29,778 bases of DNA, taken from Isoetes engelmannii. Lineage: Eukaryota > Streptophyta > Lycopodiopsida > Isoetales > Isoetaceae. A program made the position numbers and the translations under genes. Where the stretch lies: contig JAANSK020002245.1 of the NCBI GenBank assembly GCA_011763485.2, positions 1 to 29,778 on the forward strand. Direction: 5' to 3'. The notes below the pieces were generated by a model that did not search any database, was not told the origin of the DNA, and saw only the letters and a program-made list of their open reading frames with translations. This document shows, one piece after another, positions 19,766-29,630 of the stretch; position 1 is the stretch's first letter, and every line of letters starts with the position of its first letter.

Positions 19766-20300
19766 TGTGATGTTCCCTTACCCTATACGATGCTCCCATC
19801 GTATAGAATCGGGAGATTTCCTCAGCTCGACTCCCCTAGTCAGTAGGAGGCCATCCACATGACGTCGGCTACTGGCTGGTGCTCCAGAGGTGACGTGAAA
19901 GCAAGGATATGTCATTGCCCCATTTTCCTCGGGGTCGATCTCACTGCAAAGTGTAAACGTAAGCACAAGTAACATGCACATAACATCATGTAGTACTCAC
20001 CACAAAGGGTGGGGCACCATTAAAACTACATCATTACTTAGACACATTATCTACATACACAATGGAGATCCTATCCCCAAAGCTCTGACTCAGTGTGGTT
20101 TGACTGACGGTCTAGGCCTCAAGATATCAACAGACAAAAGTCATAACAATGGAGTTGGTTGGCATAGAACAGAGGCAAGGGTAATCCGCTCCATCTGCCC
20201 TTCCTGTGCATACTTTGCAAAAAGAACAATAAAGCCTCGGGTGTCGACTGTAGTGCCTCGTTGAGACACATTTGCAAAATAGATATATGCAGGCACAAAA
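19766..20300 (+). mobile_element. Possible LTR-retrotransposon (Gypsy-like) terminal remnant
   Basis: Begins TGTGATGTTCC, an 11-mer also found at 29631. A perfect inverted repeat follows (CTATACGATG-ctcc-CATCGTATAG, 19783-19806), then a GC-richer block unlike its surroundings (to about 19960). A TG-start with palindromic sequence just inside is common for plant LTRs, but no matching end, PBS or coding domain was identified. The minus-strand frames at 19778-19981 and 20119-20424 have no recognisable domain. Low certainty. Confidence 0.3.
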
Positions 20301-22482
20301 ATGTTGGCATGGCATAACTTTCCACTCTTGCGGATGCATCTATTATATTCATTGTCATGAACCTATGTGAAATTAAGAGAAATACTAGAAAATATGCGAA
20401 GAATAATGCTGGAAAACTGGACATACTTTACAACAGAACAAAATACAAGGACTTGAGCTAGAAAGCTCAAGGCTATCATTGAGGCATAATGGGTGTGTCA
20501 TCCACGAATATCTCTATATATACTACTATTGCATGAACTCCAATAGTGTATAATTGCCACCTAGCAGAGGCGAATGTGTAGGACTTGGCGGGCGTGCAAG
20601 ACACCACTTATAGAAGAAGACAATTGGCCTAACTCTATGACCATAGCAATAGTGCACTTGGAAAGAGGCTATGCCTTGTAATCAAAAGGTCATTACTTCG
20701 TAACCCTTTTCCAACATAAGTCGTTCGCATATATGCCATATTTAGACTTATTCAAGTCTAACTAGGTTAAATATAGTGACATTTTAGAGTCAAAGTTCAG
20801 TCTTATAGACTGGTTTCGTAATAATAAATTCAACATGTACACACAATTTAAAGGAAACACAATAAGCATGAATAAAATATTTTAAACCATATTAGAAGGC
20901 GTGACACATAATAAATAAATAACACAAATAAGATTAATACAATAGAACAAATAATGTCATGGATCAAAATAGATAAAGATAAAGAAAAAACAATATTCAC
21001 CATGGTCCAAATAGATATTGCCACAATCAAATATTAGAGATGGATATGTCAGCAATGATATGAATGACAAACCTACAACTCCATCACATAATATCTACTG
21101 GAGCATGTTGGTTCTTTTGTGAGATGGAAGAAGAGCAAATTGAGACCACAGTTAGCAGTTAGCAGGTGCACCAAATGTTTCATAAGCTATTTAAGAATAT
21201 AATATAAAATAGACAAGTGCATTCGTCAAAGAAACATGTTTCAAAAACTATATAAGAACAATAGTATGACATATACAAGTTCACTCATCGAATAAAAATA
21301 GTATACCAAAAATTATATACGCTTATGATCAATCAAAGAGTAATTCTTCCCCTTGAGTTCATTATCTAAAATATTTGATAATACAAGGGCCTCAAAGAGA
21401 ATATCTAAACTATAGAACAATGAAATGCCATAATAAAACTCACACATATATATACTTAAAATAATATCCATGTTGACAAATCAAATTAATGATCAAATAC
21501 AAGCAAGATCATTAATGTTTTTGCACACTAGATTCTAAATATTATCTTGCTAGACGTGAATGTATACGTCTATCTTGATACCCAGAATCAACAGCCAACA
21601 ACATTGTTGCAGCATTTGCCATCCTAATCTCACTTTTGCTTCCTATACGCCTTTTGGGGGAGAACTTCCCTCCATAACAAGAGTTTCTTGCTTTACTATC
21701 ACCATAATCTGGTACAAAAAATGTGGACTTAGTCTCAGATCTAGGAGCTGACCTAGCATTTTCTCTTGGAGCCTAATGTTCACAAGCATAATACAACAAT
21801 CTATGAACATCATTGGATGATGGTTCCTATATTTCCCTAAGAAGGTCACTTCTAAAATTGCATTGTAATACTATTTTTAAAGTCGCATGCATCTCGTAAA
21901 TAATGTGTTAATCAAGAAAATATCATCCTTGTTGCCTGGATATTGAAAAGGATGCAATACCACATGATCTGGATTTTGAAATGACTTGCAATCAGTTCGG
22001 TCTAACAATAATTTCATATATATCCTTCGTACGTGCACATTTTAGTAAGACTACATTCATATAAGAAAAAAAATCAGACTTCTCTTGCTCTTTTGATGTG
22101 CTTCTGTATCTAAGAATCCTTCGACAAAAATTGTACAATAGTCAGCAAAAAGAAGTAAAAAAGAAATAACTGCACATTAATAAACACACAAACAAACTTT
22201 TTTATAAGTTTTCAGTACAATAGTGCAATATCATGATGGATCTCAGGTTCTTCTTTCATGGCTAAAGAGTGTCATGTTCATCCATGTCAATGAGTCATAA
22301 GAACATAAATTGAAATTCCTACATTCCTACTCATACATAAGAAAAAATACATTAAAAATGAACTATATTCATCAAGATTAAGGCCTTCTGCGGTATTTCA
22401 ACTTCTTGCCTAGTCTCAAAAGATAGAGCTACTTCTGCAGTGTTTCTAACTTCTGCATAGTCTCAAAAGATAGACCTACTTC
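20301..22482. other. AT-rich, gene-poor stretch
   Basis: About 2.2 kb of AT-rich DNA without a convincing ORF, RNA gene or TE terminus. A short duplicated block (TAGTCTCAAAAGATAGA at about 22413 and 22459) lies at its right end and may be the decayed downstream part of the minus-strand remnant that follows. Confidence 0.4.
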
Positions 22483-24142
22483 TTATGTCCCACCTTGATT
22501 CCAAGAAACCCTTCCATCTAGCAATGCACATGCTACTTCATTCAACTCTTTTGTCTCTAATTGCTAGGTGCAGTGAAAAGAGAGAGAGAGAAGAATGTCT
22601 TTTCAATTTCTAGGCTTACCTACAACTCCTTCTGAATCTGGTAATTCTTCTTTGTTATAGAGGTCAACAGCTTTTCCAAATGTCACGTTTGCAATTTTTT
22701 CAAACTCCTATTTTGAAGAAAAAAAATATATTATTAGTTTATAGACATCCTATTAGAATAAAGAATATTGGAAGTAAAGGGTAAAGTTAAAAACCTTAAA
22801 ACTCTTTGCTTGCCGACTTTCCTTGGATAGTTTTTGGAGGAGATCCTAAAATCTCCCATTGGGCTCTAGCCTGTTCCAACGCATCCAGAAACGGTGATAC
22901 AAACCTATTTTTCTCGTTCTTTTTTATTAGCTTCAGATGATATCTCCATCAATTTTAACATTGGGGTATCATGAACTATGATTCACCTCTCCTTAAAATT
23001 TGGACTTTCATTAGAGAGCATTTGCATTGCCAGCATAGAATGTTGTCCTGCAATAATAACAAACCTTGTATTTTCATTCTTAACTTCTTCCAAACTACCA
23101 ATGCGTATAGGTTGCATTGTTTTAGGATTTATTGGCAAAATATCTGCAACCTCTGGGATGTTGGAAACCATAGTATGTCTTGAATCTAGAATAATACAGA
23201 TATACACACTTATCATGATTGGGAGTGGGTCGCCAAATACAAAAAAAATCTGACACCTCCATTAATGTGGCCTGTGTTGTAAGCTTCTTTTTTTCCTCTT
23301 CGGACAATTAGATTCAACATCAAGTACCATGGAATCATGATTATCTACGAGGTGTTCGTCCTCCATTATAAGCTTTTCGACATGAGAAGCAACCACTATC
23401 ATTTGATTTCTGTTTCTGCGCCCTTTTTGCTATCAATTGCATCTGGAGCGGATCTCTTTTTACTTATCTTTTTCTTCTTCCCTCTATATCATTTTCTCCT
23501 TTTCCTTTCTCTTTCTTTCCCGCCCCCATATCATCTTCTCCTTTTCCTCTCTTTTTTTCCTGCCCCCATATCATCTTCTCCTTTTCCTTTCTCTTTCAAT
23601 TTCTTTACTTTCATGGATGTCTTCTTTCCCTTAATGATCTTGTTGCTGACCATTCAAAAATTTTGTGGCAAATTTTGAATAAACCGTTGATCTTGTTTCT
23701 TCTCTCCCTAATCTGGAACATATGATGTGCAAACCGCTTATCAAATCGTCATGCCCCTCAATACCAGAGTTTTCTAAACCGTCATAATGCTGTAACTTCC
23801 AACTATATCGTCGACAACTAATCATATCATCATCAGATCTCATCATTTTGCCAACATCAAAATTATCAAACCTCAAAGTAAATAATTTGATTCTTTCATC
23901 TTCCTCTTTCTGATCATCCACAATACCTTACAGAACACAATTTCCATCATCATCAAGAGTTTCCTCAAATTTTAAAAGTATGCTATATATTTGCCTCTCC
24001 TCGTCCAACAAACAGATCTCATTGTGTTTTGCATATTCAAAAACAACTTCGAACAACCATTTTTTATCAATTAGATCATCAAAAACATCATAACCTGTGA
24101 GCTCAAGCTTTTCCAAAGTACTTGCTCTGTATTTAGTTTTCC
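22483..24142 (-). pseudogene. Multi-exon remnant with a ParB/DGQHR-like 'GQH' motif; family not recognised
   Basis: Minus-strand blocks in order. 24142-23631: acceptor TTTTTCAG, then KTKYRASTLEKLELTGYDVF ... LLKFEETLDDDGNCVL-stop-GIVDDQKEEDERIKLFTLRF ... KFLNGQQQDH, one frame broken by a TAA at 23930-23928. About 23625-23480: Lys/Glu/Gly-rich minisatellite. About 23350-23275: EDEHLVDNHDSMVLDVESNC with PKRKKRS, a likely nuclear signal. About 23180-22983: VSNIPEVADILPINPKTMQP, IRIGSLEEVKNEN and FVIIAGQHSMLAMQMLS. About 22905-22800: SPFLDALEQARAQWEILGSP. Exon 22707-22620: EFEKIANVTFGKAVDLYN to GVV, donor GTAAGC. It joins in frame to 22556: ETKELNEVACALLDGRVSWN, with a TAA at 22485-22483. 'I-x-P-I-R-I...FVIIAGQHS' resembles the DGQHR/ParB-type core, in which Q and H sit after a beta strand; Ser replaces Arg here. 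The stops suggest a pseudogene, though some could be mis-drawn exon borders. Confidence 0.5.
23480..23600. repeat. Three-unit ~41-bp minisatellite
   Basis: Plus strand: three units with the core CCCCCATATCATCTTCTCC / TTTTCCTTTCTCTTTC. On the minus strand they encode KEKGKGEDDMGAGKK-like repeats. One unit differs in length by about one base, which shifts frame in the remnant gene. The CT-rich plus-strand frames over it are shadows. Confidence 0.75.
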
Positions 24143-24267
24143 CTGAAAAATAAAGAATACGATAAGTGAAACATACAATGTATGTTGGAGGTGGTTGAGA
24201 TAACAAACAAGAATTTCCAAGCTTAAAAGTAACAATATTGTCTTTAGAGAAGAGACTTTAACATTGG

Positions 24268-25821
24268 CCTCCAACATATGTTGGAAGGTGTTAAAGTCAT
24301 GAAGAGACTTTAACATTGGCCTCCAACATATGCTGGAAGGTGTTCCTAAAACTAATTGTGTAGGTAATGCACGTGACATGAGTTTGACAGTTTTTTCCTA
24401 GATCTATTTATGTAAGTAATGTAGATGACATGAATTGGGCATGAAGTAAACCTCCAGCATAAGTTGGAAGCTAGGAATTAAGATGCCATTATTTTACTAG
24501 AATCAAACCTGTGAATATATGTTAGAAGCTTGTTTAGCTATAATACATGTACCATAACATCCAACGCATGTTGGAAGTGGCAACACACGCTACAAGCCTA
24601 GGAGTTCGATACATTATCTGGAACTCGATGCTTTACAAAGATAATCTCTAAGATGTGATAGTTGTTCTTAGAAATTCCATTTAACCTCCCACACATGTTG
24701 GAAGGTGTTAAGGTTTGTCTCCAAAAAAACAATAGAATCATGATCTTCAAAAAACTCCAACATGTGCTGGAGGGCAAATATTAAAATATATATTCAAATT
24801 TAAAAGTAACAATATCATCTTTAAAGATCAAACCATCCAATTGTGTTTCCATATTCTTCAATTGTTTGCTTTGCTATATAAGCTTGTAATGTTCATGATA
24901 GAATTAAGCATGGAGCAAACCTCCAACATATGTTGGAAGCTAGAAATTAAGATGGCATCATTTGGATAGAAAACATATAAAGGAGATGGTAAGGCCATGA
25001 AATATAGCACATAAAGCATCCAATACGTGTTGGAAGTGACAGCAAGAGCCAAGTTTTGAGTAGAACACTTGTTTTGGAAGTGGATGCTCTATGCAGCATC
25101 GACCATATGTTGTATCACTTTTAAAAACCTCCAACATATGCTAGAGGCTAGGTAATAAATTATAGATAATATAAGATAAGATAACTTTTTTATCACATAA
25201 AGCACATATGTAACAACAAGGTTCTTCAAACATCATTTAACCTCCAACATATGCTAGAATGATTTGTTAGATCTATTTATGTGTGTTATGTAGATGGGAT
25301 TGTGCATGAAGTACATCTCCAGCATATGTTAGAAGCTAGGAATTAAGACCAAGCCTCCAGGGCTTGACATATAGATAATAAACTCATTAGCACGTTTCAT
25401 TTACCTCCAACATGTGCTGAAAGGTGTTCCTAGACCTATTTTGCGCAGGTAATGTGGATGGCATCAATTAAGCATGAAGCAAACCTCCAACATATGTTGG
25501 AACCTAAGACCTCCAACATATGCTGGAAGGTGTTCCTAGACCTATTGTATAGGTAATGTGGATGGCATCAATTAAGCATGAAGAAAACCTGCAACATATG
25601 TTGGAACCTAGGACCTCCAACATATGTTGGAAGGTGTTCCTAGACCTATTTGTGTAGGTAATGTGGATGGCATCAACTAAGCATGAAGCAAACCTCCAAC
25701 ATATGTTGGAACCTAGAACCTCCAACATATGCTAGAAGGTGTTCCTAGACCTATTTGTGTAGGTAATGTGGATGACATCAATTAACCATGAAATAAATCT
25801 CCAACATATGTTGGAACCTAG
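24268..25821. repeat. Array of about 22 copies of an 18-bp palindrome, TTCCAACATATGTTGGAA type
   Basis: The core CCTCCAACATATGTTGGAAG (perfect self-complement TCCAACATATGTTGGA, centred on CATATG) recurs at about 24268, 24320, 24455, 24560, 24690, 24747, 24920, 25020, 25130, 25243, 25316, 25405, 25485, 25511, 25587, 25615, 25694, 25720 and 25798, plus weaker copies. Many carry one change in the right arm (GCTGGA or GCTAGA). Flanking words also recur, such as AAGCATGAAGCAAAC before and GTGTTCCTAGACCTATT after, so the whole 1.6 kb descends from a longer repeated unit. The distal 0.4 kb is regular, the rest degenerate. No ORF is meaningful here. Confidence 0.92.
25403..25821. repeat. Four tandem units of about 104 bp, each bounded by palindromes
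   Basis: Units start at 25403, 25509, 25613 and 25718 (106, 104, 105 and about 104 bp). Each opens with ACCTCCAACATATGCTGGAA or a close variant, and runs through GTGTTCCTAGACCTATT and GTAATGTGGATGGCATCAA. Each closes with a second palindrome and AACCTA(A/G)GA. At each unit junction two palindromes lie about 26-28 bp apart. Units 2-4 are nearly identical, suggesting recent homogenisation. Confidence 0.9.
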
Positions 25822-27180
25822 GAGTTGAAGATGACATCACTTGGATCAAATCAAGCCTCCAATATAACCCATTATATGTCAGTGGAGGGTAGATATTAAA
25901 GTAGATTGATATTCTTTAGAGACATGATTTTGGTTTGTAAAAGGCAAATAATTTCTATAAGATCATCTGTTACATAACCTTGTTACATATCCTTTTTACA
26001 TATTGTGACGTTAACACGTCAATTCCATTGAGAAATGCATATTCATTTTGAAACAACTAAGTATCAATATGCCACCTTAATCTTAATTTTCAAAAAAACC
26101 TATTATCACGCAACATATGTATGGAATAGATATAAATTAAAAAAACTTATCTCTTTTGGTTGCCATCAAATTTAACTAGAACTGCAAGAGAAGTGCTCCT
26201 CTGACACGCCTAGATGGGCGGAACGAAAAGTTGTGAGGTTTTTTAAAATAAGTACATGCAAAATTACTAAATTTCATAGAGAAAAAGTATTATCATGGGG
26301 AGAAGGAAGAAACCTGGTTACAGTAATTATAAACTGAAGACAAATATCAAGGGAAACGAAAGAATCGTCTTCAACCTTGGTTCGGGTAATTCCCCGGTAG
26401 TATTGTAACCTACCGTGCAAAGATAAAAATTATCATGTCAACTAAAAATTAGCCGGTTCCCTTCCCGAACAAAAGTGCAGCTCTTTAGGAAAAGGTATGA
26501 GCTGGCGAAAAAGAGAGGGAAATTTTACAACATGCTATTAATTTTGTCGGATATCGTGCGAATACCCAATTTCGAATTTTATTTCTTTCTTTAGGGTTTT
26601 AGGCGGCAGCTTTTAACAGATAGGTCGGATAGGAGCAGATGAGAGCTGGAGAGGAAAAGATTTGGCTGGCCGTTGCATCGATCTTCCAGAGGCATTTTCT
26701 CAGCCATTGCATTTTCATGGCTCGTTCGTAGATTGCGCCAGCAGGGGGCATAGCAGCATCAAGCTAAGGAGATTTTGATGATTTAGTGGCAGACCATGCC
26801 AGCATTTGGTGGGAGCATCGCTTATCACAAGTTTTTATGCTAGTGGTGGGTGCTGCTCTCACTAAATATTGTTGTGATCCATTTATCTAAATGCCAAACA
26901 TAAGTTTCCCCATATTTTTTGTTTCTATTCTAGTTTATGCAGTTCCAACAGAGAAGCCCATAGTAAGGTTAGCTGGGATTTCTTGTCTTTATTATTTCTT
27001 AGGTTTTTTATCTGTGCTTTCTTCGTTGTTGTTAGTGAGAGAACATCCACGGTTTTTTCTGATCTGTTCTAAATATTGCTGGTATTTTAGATATTGAAAA
27101 CTGACCAGCTCTTACTTGTAGGCTAATATGATCCTGGATTTTTGTAGACTGAAGTGAAGATCTGAACCAGGTTAATATAT
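25822..27180. other. Intergenic DNA without a supported gene
   Basis: A minus-strand ATG near 26175 (MATKRDK) follows an acceptor-like CTCTTGCAG and could be a 5' exon of the GQH-motif remnant, with the palindrome array in its intron. This is untested. A plus-strand 68-codon hydrophobic frame at 26891-27097 has no recognised domain. Confidence 0.3.
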
Positions 27181-27248
27181 ATTTTTGTTGTATCTCTATT
27201 TAACATAGAAGCAGATTTTTGTTGTATCTCTATTTAACATAGAAACAG
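27181..27248. repeat. Two-copy 34-bp tandem duplication
   Basis: Positions 27181-27214 and 27215-27248 are the same 34-bp unit with one difference (GCAG versus ACAG at the end). Confidence 0.9.
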
Positions 27249-27432
27249 GGAAAGCGGAGTTATTTTTTCACATTGTTAGAATTGCCCTTCTACTTATTTA
27301 TAATACAAAAAATATCAGTAGTTTTTGTATAAGATATTAATCCTCTCAAATTTATAACTTGCAGTGTAATGCTTAATCTAAGCTTTTGGAAAATGCTTCT
27401 AGATCTAATGAAAGTGGCTTTTACTTCTTTAG

Positions 27433-27621
27433 GTAGATCTTAATGGCGCCTCAAAAGAGATCATGACTTGGAGTTTGATAGTACAAGAGTGAATCATCCA
27501 TTCTACAATGTTGGACCAAGGGGAGGTTGAAGTGATTGAAAATGAGAGTGATCAGCATGTTGAAAGTGATGTAGAAAGTGATCAGCACAGACATGAAGAT
27601 GAACTTGATCTAGATGACTAA
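27433..27621 (+). pseudogene. Fragment of an acidic C-terminal exon
   Basis: After an acceptor-like TACTTCTTTAG, a single 63-codon frame reads VDLNGASKEIMTWSLIVQE-stop and then resumes with MLDQGEVEVIENESDQ ... HEDELDLDD-stop. Low-complexity acidic tails of this kind occur in many plant nuclear proteins and transposases, so no function is assigned. The in-frame TGA and lack of a recognisable upstream part argue for a relic. Confidence 0.35.
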
Positions 27622-28209
27622 CTTTCATGTGAATTTACTGCTTTCTATATCATGCACATTGTTTGTGACAAAAGCTGGTAATATTTTACGGTTTATGATA
27701 TAATATACACATGAGATGAATATTATAATAAAGTTCGACTTAATATTCAATTCTCGGAAACTTGCTTGTTGATATGTAACTTGCAGGAAATTGTAGGCAA
27801 GGTTCTTATTTATAAGAAACTTGCTGGTTGGTTTAAAATCTAGAGGAAATTGTAGGTAACATTTAACTGCTAACAGGTTCCCCAAAAAAACCATAGGAAA
27901 ATTTCCTTTAGTTAGTAAAAAATTTCCCGAACCAAGATCTTCAACCAAGTCACTCTCACGCTGTAGTCATTCGTAGTGAAATTCGTCGTAGTTGCTTAAC
28001 CACTGCAATAAGAAAGAAAATAAAAAAAGAAAGAGACGATGCATGCATCTACTCACCTACTTCTTTTTAAACTCACACGTGTAATCTTGATTTAGATAAG
28101 GGCCGTTAATGAAAAGAAGGGCATTTGCTAACAGAAGCATTTAAAAGAAAGCGGAAAGAAAAGCTGATATGCTTATTATAAGCAGACACGTGTGAAATAT
28201 TTAAAAATT
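27622..28209. other. Gene-free stretch with a ~41-bp direct repeat
   Basis: Related blocks 27757-27797 and 27816-27857 share GAAACTTGCT-x-GTTG and AGGAAATTGTAGG. The minus-strand 107-codon frame over them (27948-27625) shows no domain. Confidence 0.4.
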
Positions 28210-28579
28210 GGGCAAATTGTAAAAATACCCCTATTTCTTTTCAAAATTGTGAAAATGCCCCTGTTTTAGGGGTATTTTTGATAAACTGACCATAACTTTT
28301 TTCGATGATCCAAATATAAATGTGTTATTCAGATGAATTATAGATGAGGATGATACCTTCCTGACAAAGCTAAAAGCATCTGAAATGAAGTCCTAAATCT
28401 GGAGTTATAAGTACGCTTACTTAGTGCTTAAAAAATAACATAACTTGTGATTCTGGACTCCGATTCAGATGACTTCTTTGGGAAGATGTCACCCTCAAGG
28501 ACACATTCCTATTTAGATCATCAAAAAAGGACATTTTCACAATTTTGAAAAGAAATAGGGGTATTTTTACAATTTTCCC
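28210..28579. mobile_element. Mutator-type (MULE) MITE, 370 bp, with 51-bp TIRs
   Basis: Left terminal inverted repeat 28210-28260 and right repeat 28529-28579 match at 49 of 51 positions. They begin GGGCAAATTGTAAAAATA on the left and GGGAAAATTGTAAAAATA on the right. Flanking 9-mers TTAAAAATT (28201-28209) and TTAAAACTT (28580-28588) match at 8 of 9 positions. A long TIR starting GGG-AAATTGT with a 9-bp target-site duplication is the Mutator superfamily signature. There is no ORF inside, so it depends on a transposase from elsewhere. A second, partial inversion of the AGGGGTATTTTT block at 28267-28278 lies inside the left end. Confidence 0.9.
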
Positions 28580-28947
28580 TTAAAACTTTGTTAGCCCCTT
28601 TCAATGTAAGGCAAGAAACTATGAATGTCACTCACTGCCCATTCTCGAAAGTGATTCCCATTCAAGAATCCCACAAGTGATTTTACATCAGGGATTCTGG
28701 CTTCTGGCTGCATCATTGATTCTGGCTTTTGCGCCTGTGAATGTTTGACGGGAAACACGAAAATGTAGCTAGATTACAAAGAAACACAGATTAATCTTAC
28801 TGTTTTATATTTTAGGCCGATCTGAGGTCTGTTGCTACTAACTTTAGGTTCTACTTTAGCCCCTGTTTGAGGCTTGTTAGAAATAGCAAGAAATTCAAAT
28901 AAAGAACTTTTACAGAGTACATAATCATCTGCCACTGCCATTTGCAG
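28580..28947. other. Gene-free stretch
   Basis: Contains a loose repeat of GATTCTGGCTTTTG-like words (28690-28730). No gene or element was recognised. Confidence 0.4.
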
Positions 28948-29541
28948 CTAGAGAAAAGAGAAGGCCGTCAGTCTGGCCAGGGCAAAGAATCCGACCCAAA
29001 ATGTACTTTGGATCCAAAACATATGCTGCAAAATATAGAAACCATAGCCATGGCGGAGTATTTGGGGCGAATTTTGGGACAAGAAAGCTCCTGAAATCGA
29101 TGCAACAAGCCGAGATCTGCAGAGATATTTGTAAACGCCAAGTCTTAGAACAAAATTCAACAGTTTAGAATACAAATTTTGCCTCTTCAAGAAGCCGGTT
29201 TTAGAGCCGGTTCTTGAGGTCAGTTCAGGATCATCGAAAAGCAAGCCGCTGATGATCTCGGTGTTTCTTCTGCCATTTTCTCCTGCCAACACAGCAGTGT
29301 CAGTACATATATTTGTATGGCAAAGCACATCAATGAGGACTTCGATGCAACCAGCAGAAGCAAGATTTCGAAGCAGGAAGCAAGATTTTATTCGAAAGAA
29401 TCCTTGCCACAAAGGAATCGTGGCCAGAAAGGGATCCAATAGTAAGGTTGTAGAGAATCGTGAAGCAAAATGGATGGGTCTGTGAAGGCTGTGGAAGACG
29501 ATGCTAGAGCAAGATGAGCAGCCTAAAGCAATGTCAAACAC
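28948..29541 (-). CDS. Hypothetical 197-codon ORF, status uncertain
   Basis: The longest uninterrupted minus-strand frame in the right part of the window after the known genes. The predicted product has Cys/Ser- and Leu/Phe-rich ends with no recognised domain, no clear signal peptide and no TE motif. A smaller plus-strand frame overlaps it (29252-29485). There is no promoter or splice evidence. It may be a chance ORF, or part of an LTR-element interior, given the LTR-like start at 29631. Confidence 0.22.
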   Translation of the reverse strand: MFDIALGCSSCSSIVFHSLHRPIHFASRFSTTLLLDPFLATIPLWQGFFRIKSCFLLRNLASAGCIEVLIDVLCHTNICTDTAVLAGENGRRNTEIISGLLFDDPELTSRTGSKTGFLKRQNLYSKLLNFVLRLGVYKYLCRSRLVASISGAFLSQNSPQILRHGYGFYILQHMFWIQSTFWVGFFALARLTAFSFL

Positions 29542-29630
29542 TGGGCAGTATCACAATCTCGGAAAGCCCAAGCAACTCCGAGTCTTCTCAAAAGGATTCG
29601 CTCTTCTGATTGGCACCAACAGTCCTGCTC

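Noticed and set aside
23337-23678. Plus-strand 113-codon Phe/Pro/Leu-rich ORF
   Set aside because: It is translated from the CT-rich strand of the minisatellite; the minus strand carries the coding-like sequence.
24071-25728. Minus-strand ORFs containing repeated 'FQHMLE' and 'NICW' words
   Set aside because: They are translations of the palindrome array; the repeated words follow the DNA repeat and show no protein-level conservation.
24268-25821. CRISPR-like array
   Set aside because: The repeats are palindromic and regularly spaced in part, but the 'spacers' are themselves repeated and the DNA is clearly plant nuclear.
22483-25821. A working plasmid-type ParB-parS partition system
   Set aside because: The GQH similarity is limited to a short motif, the coding sequence carries stops, and the context is a plant chromosome; only the looser protein-site hypothesis was kept.
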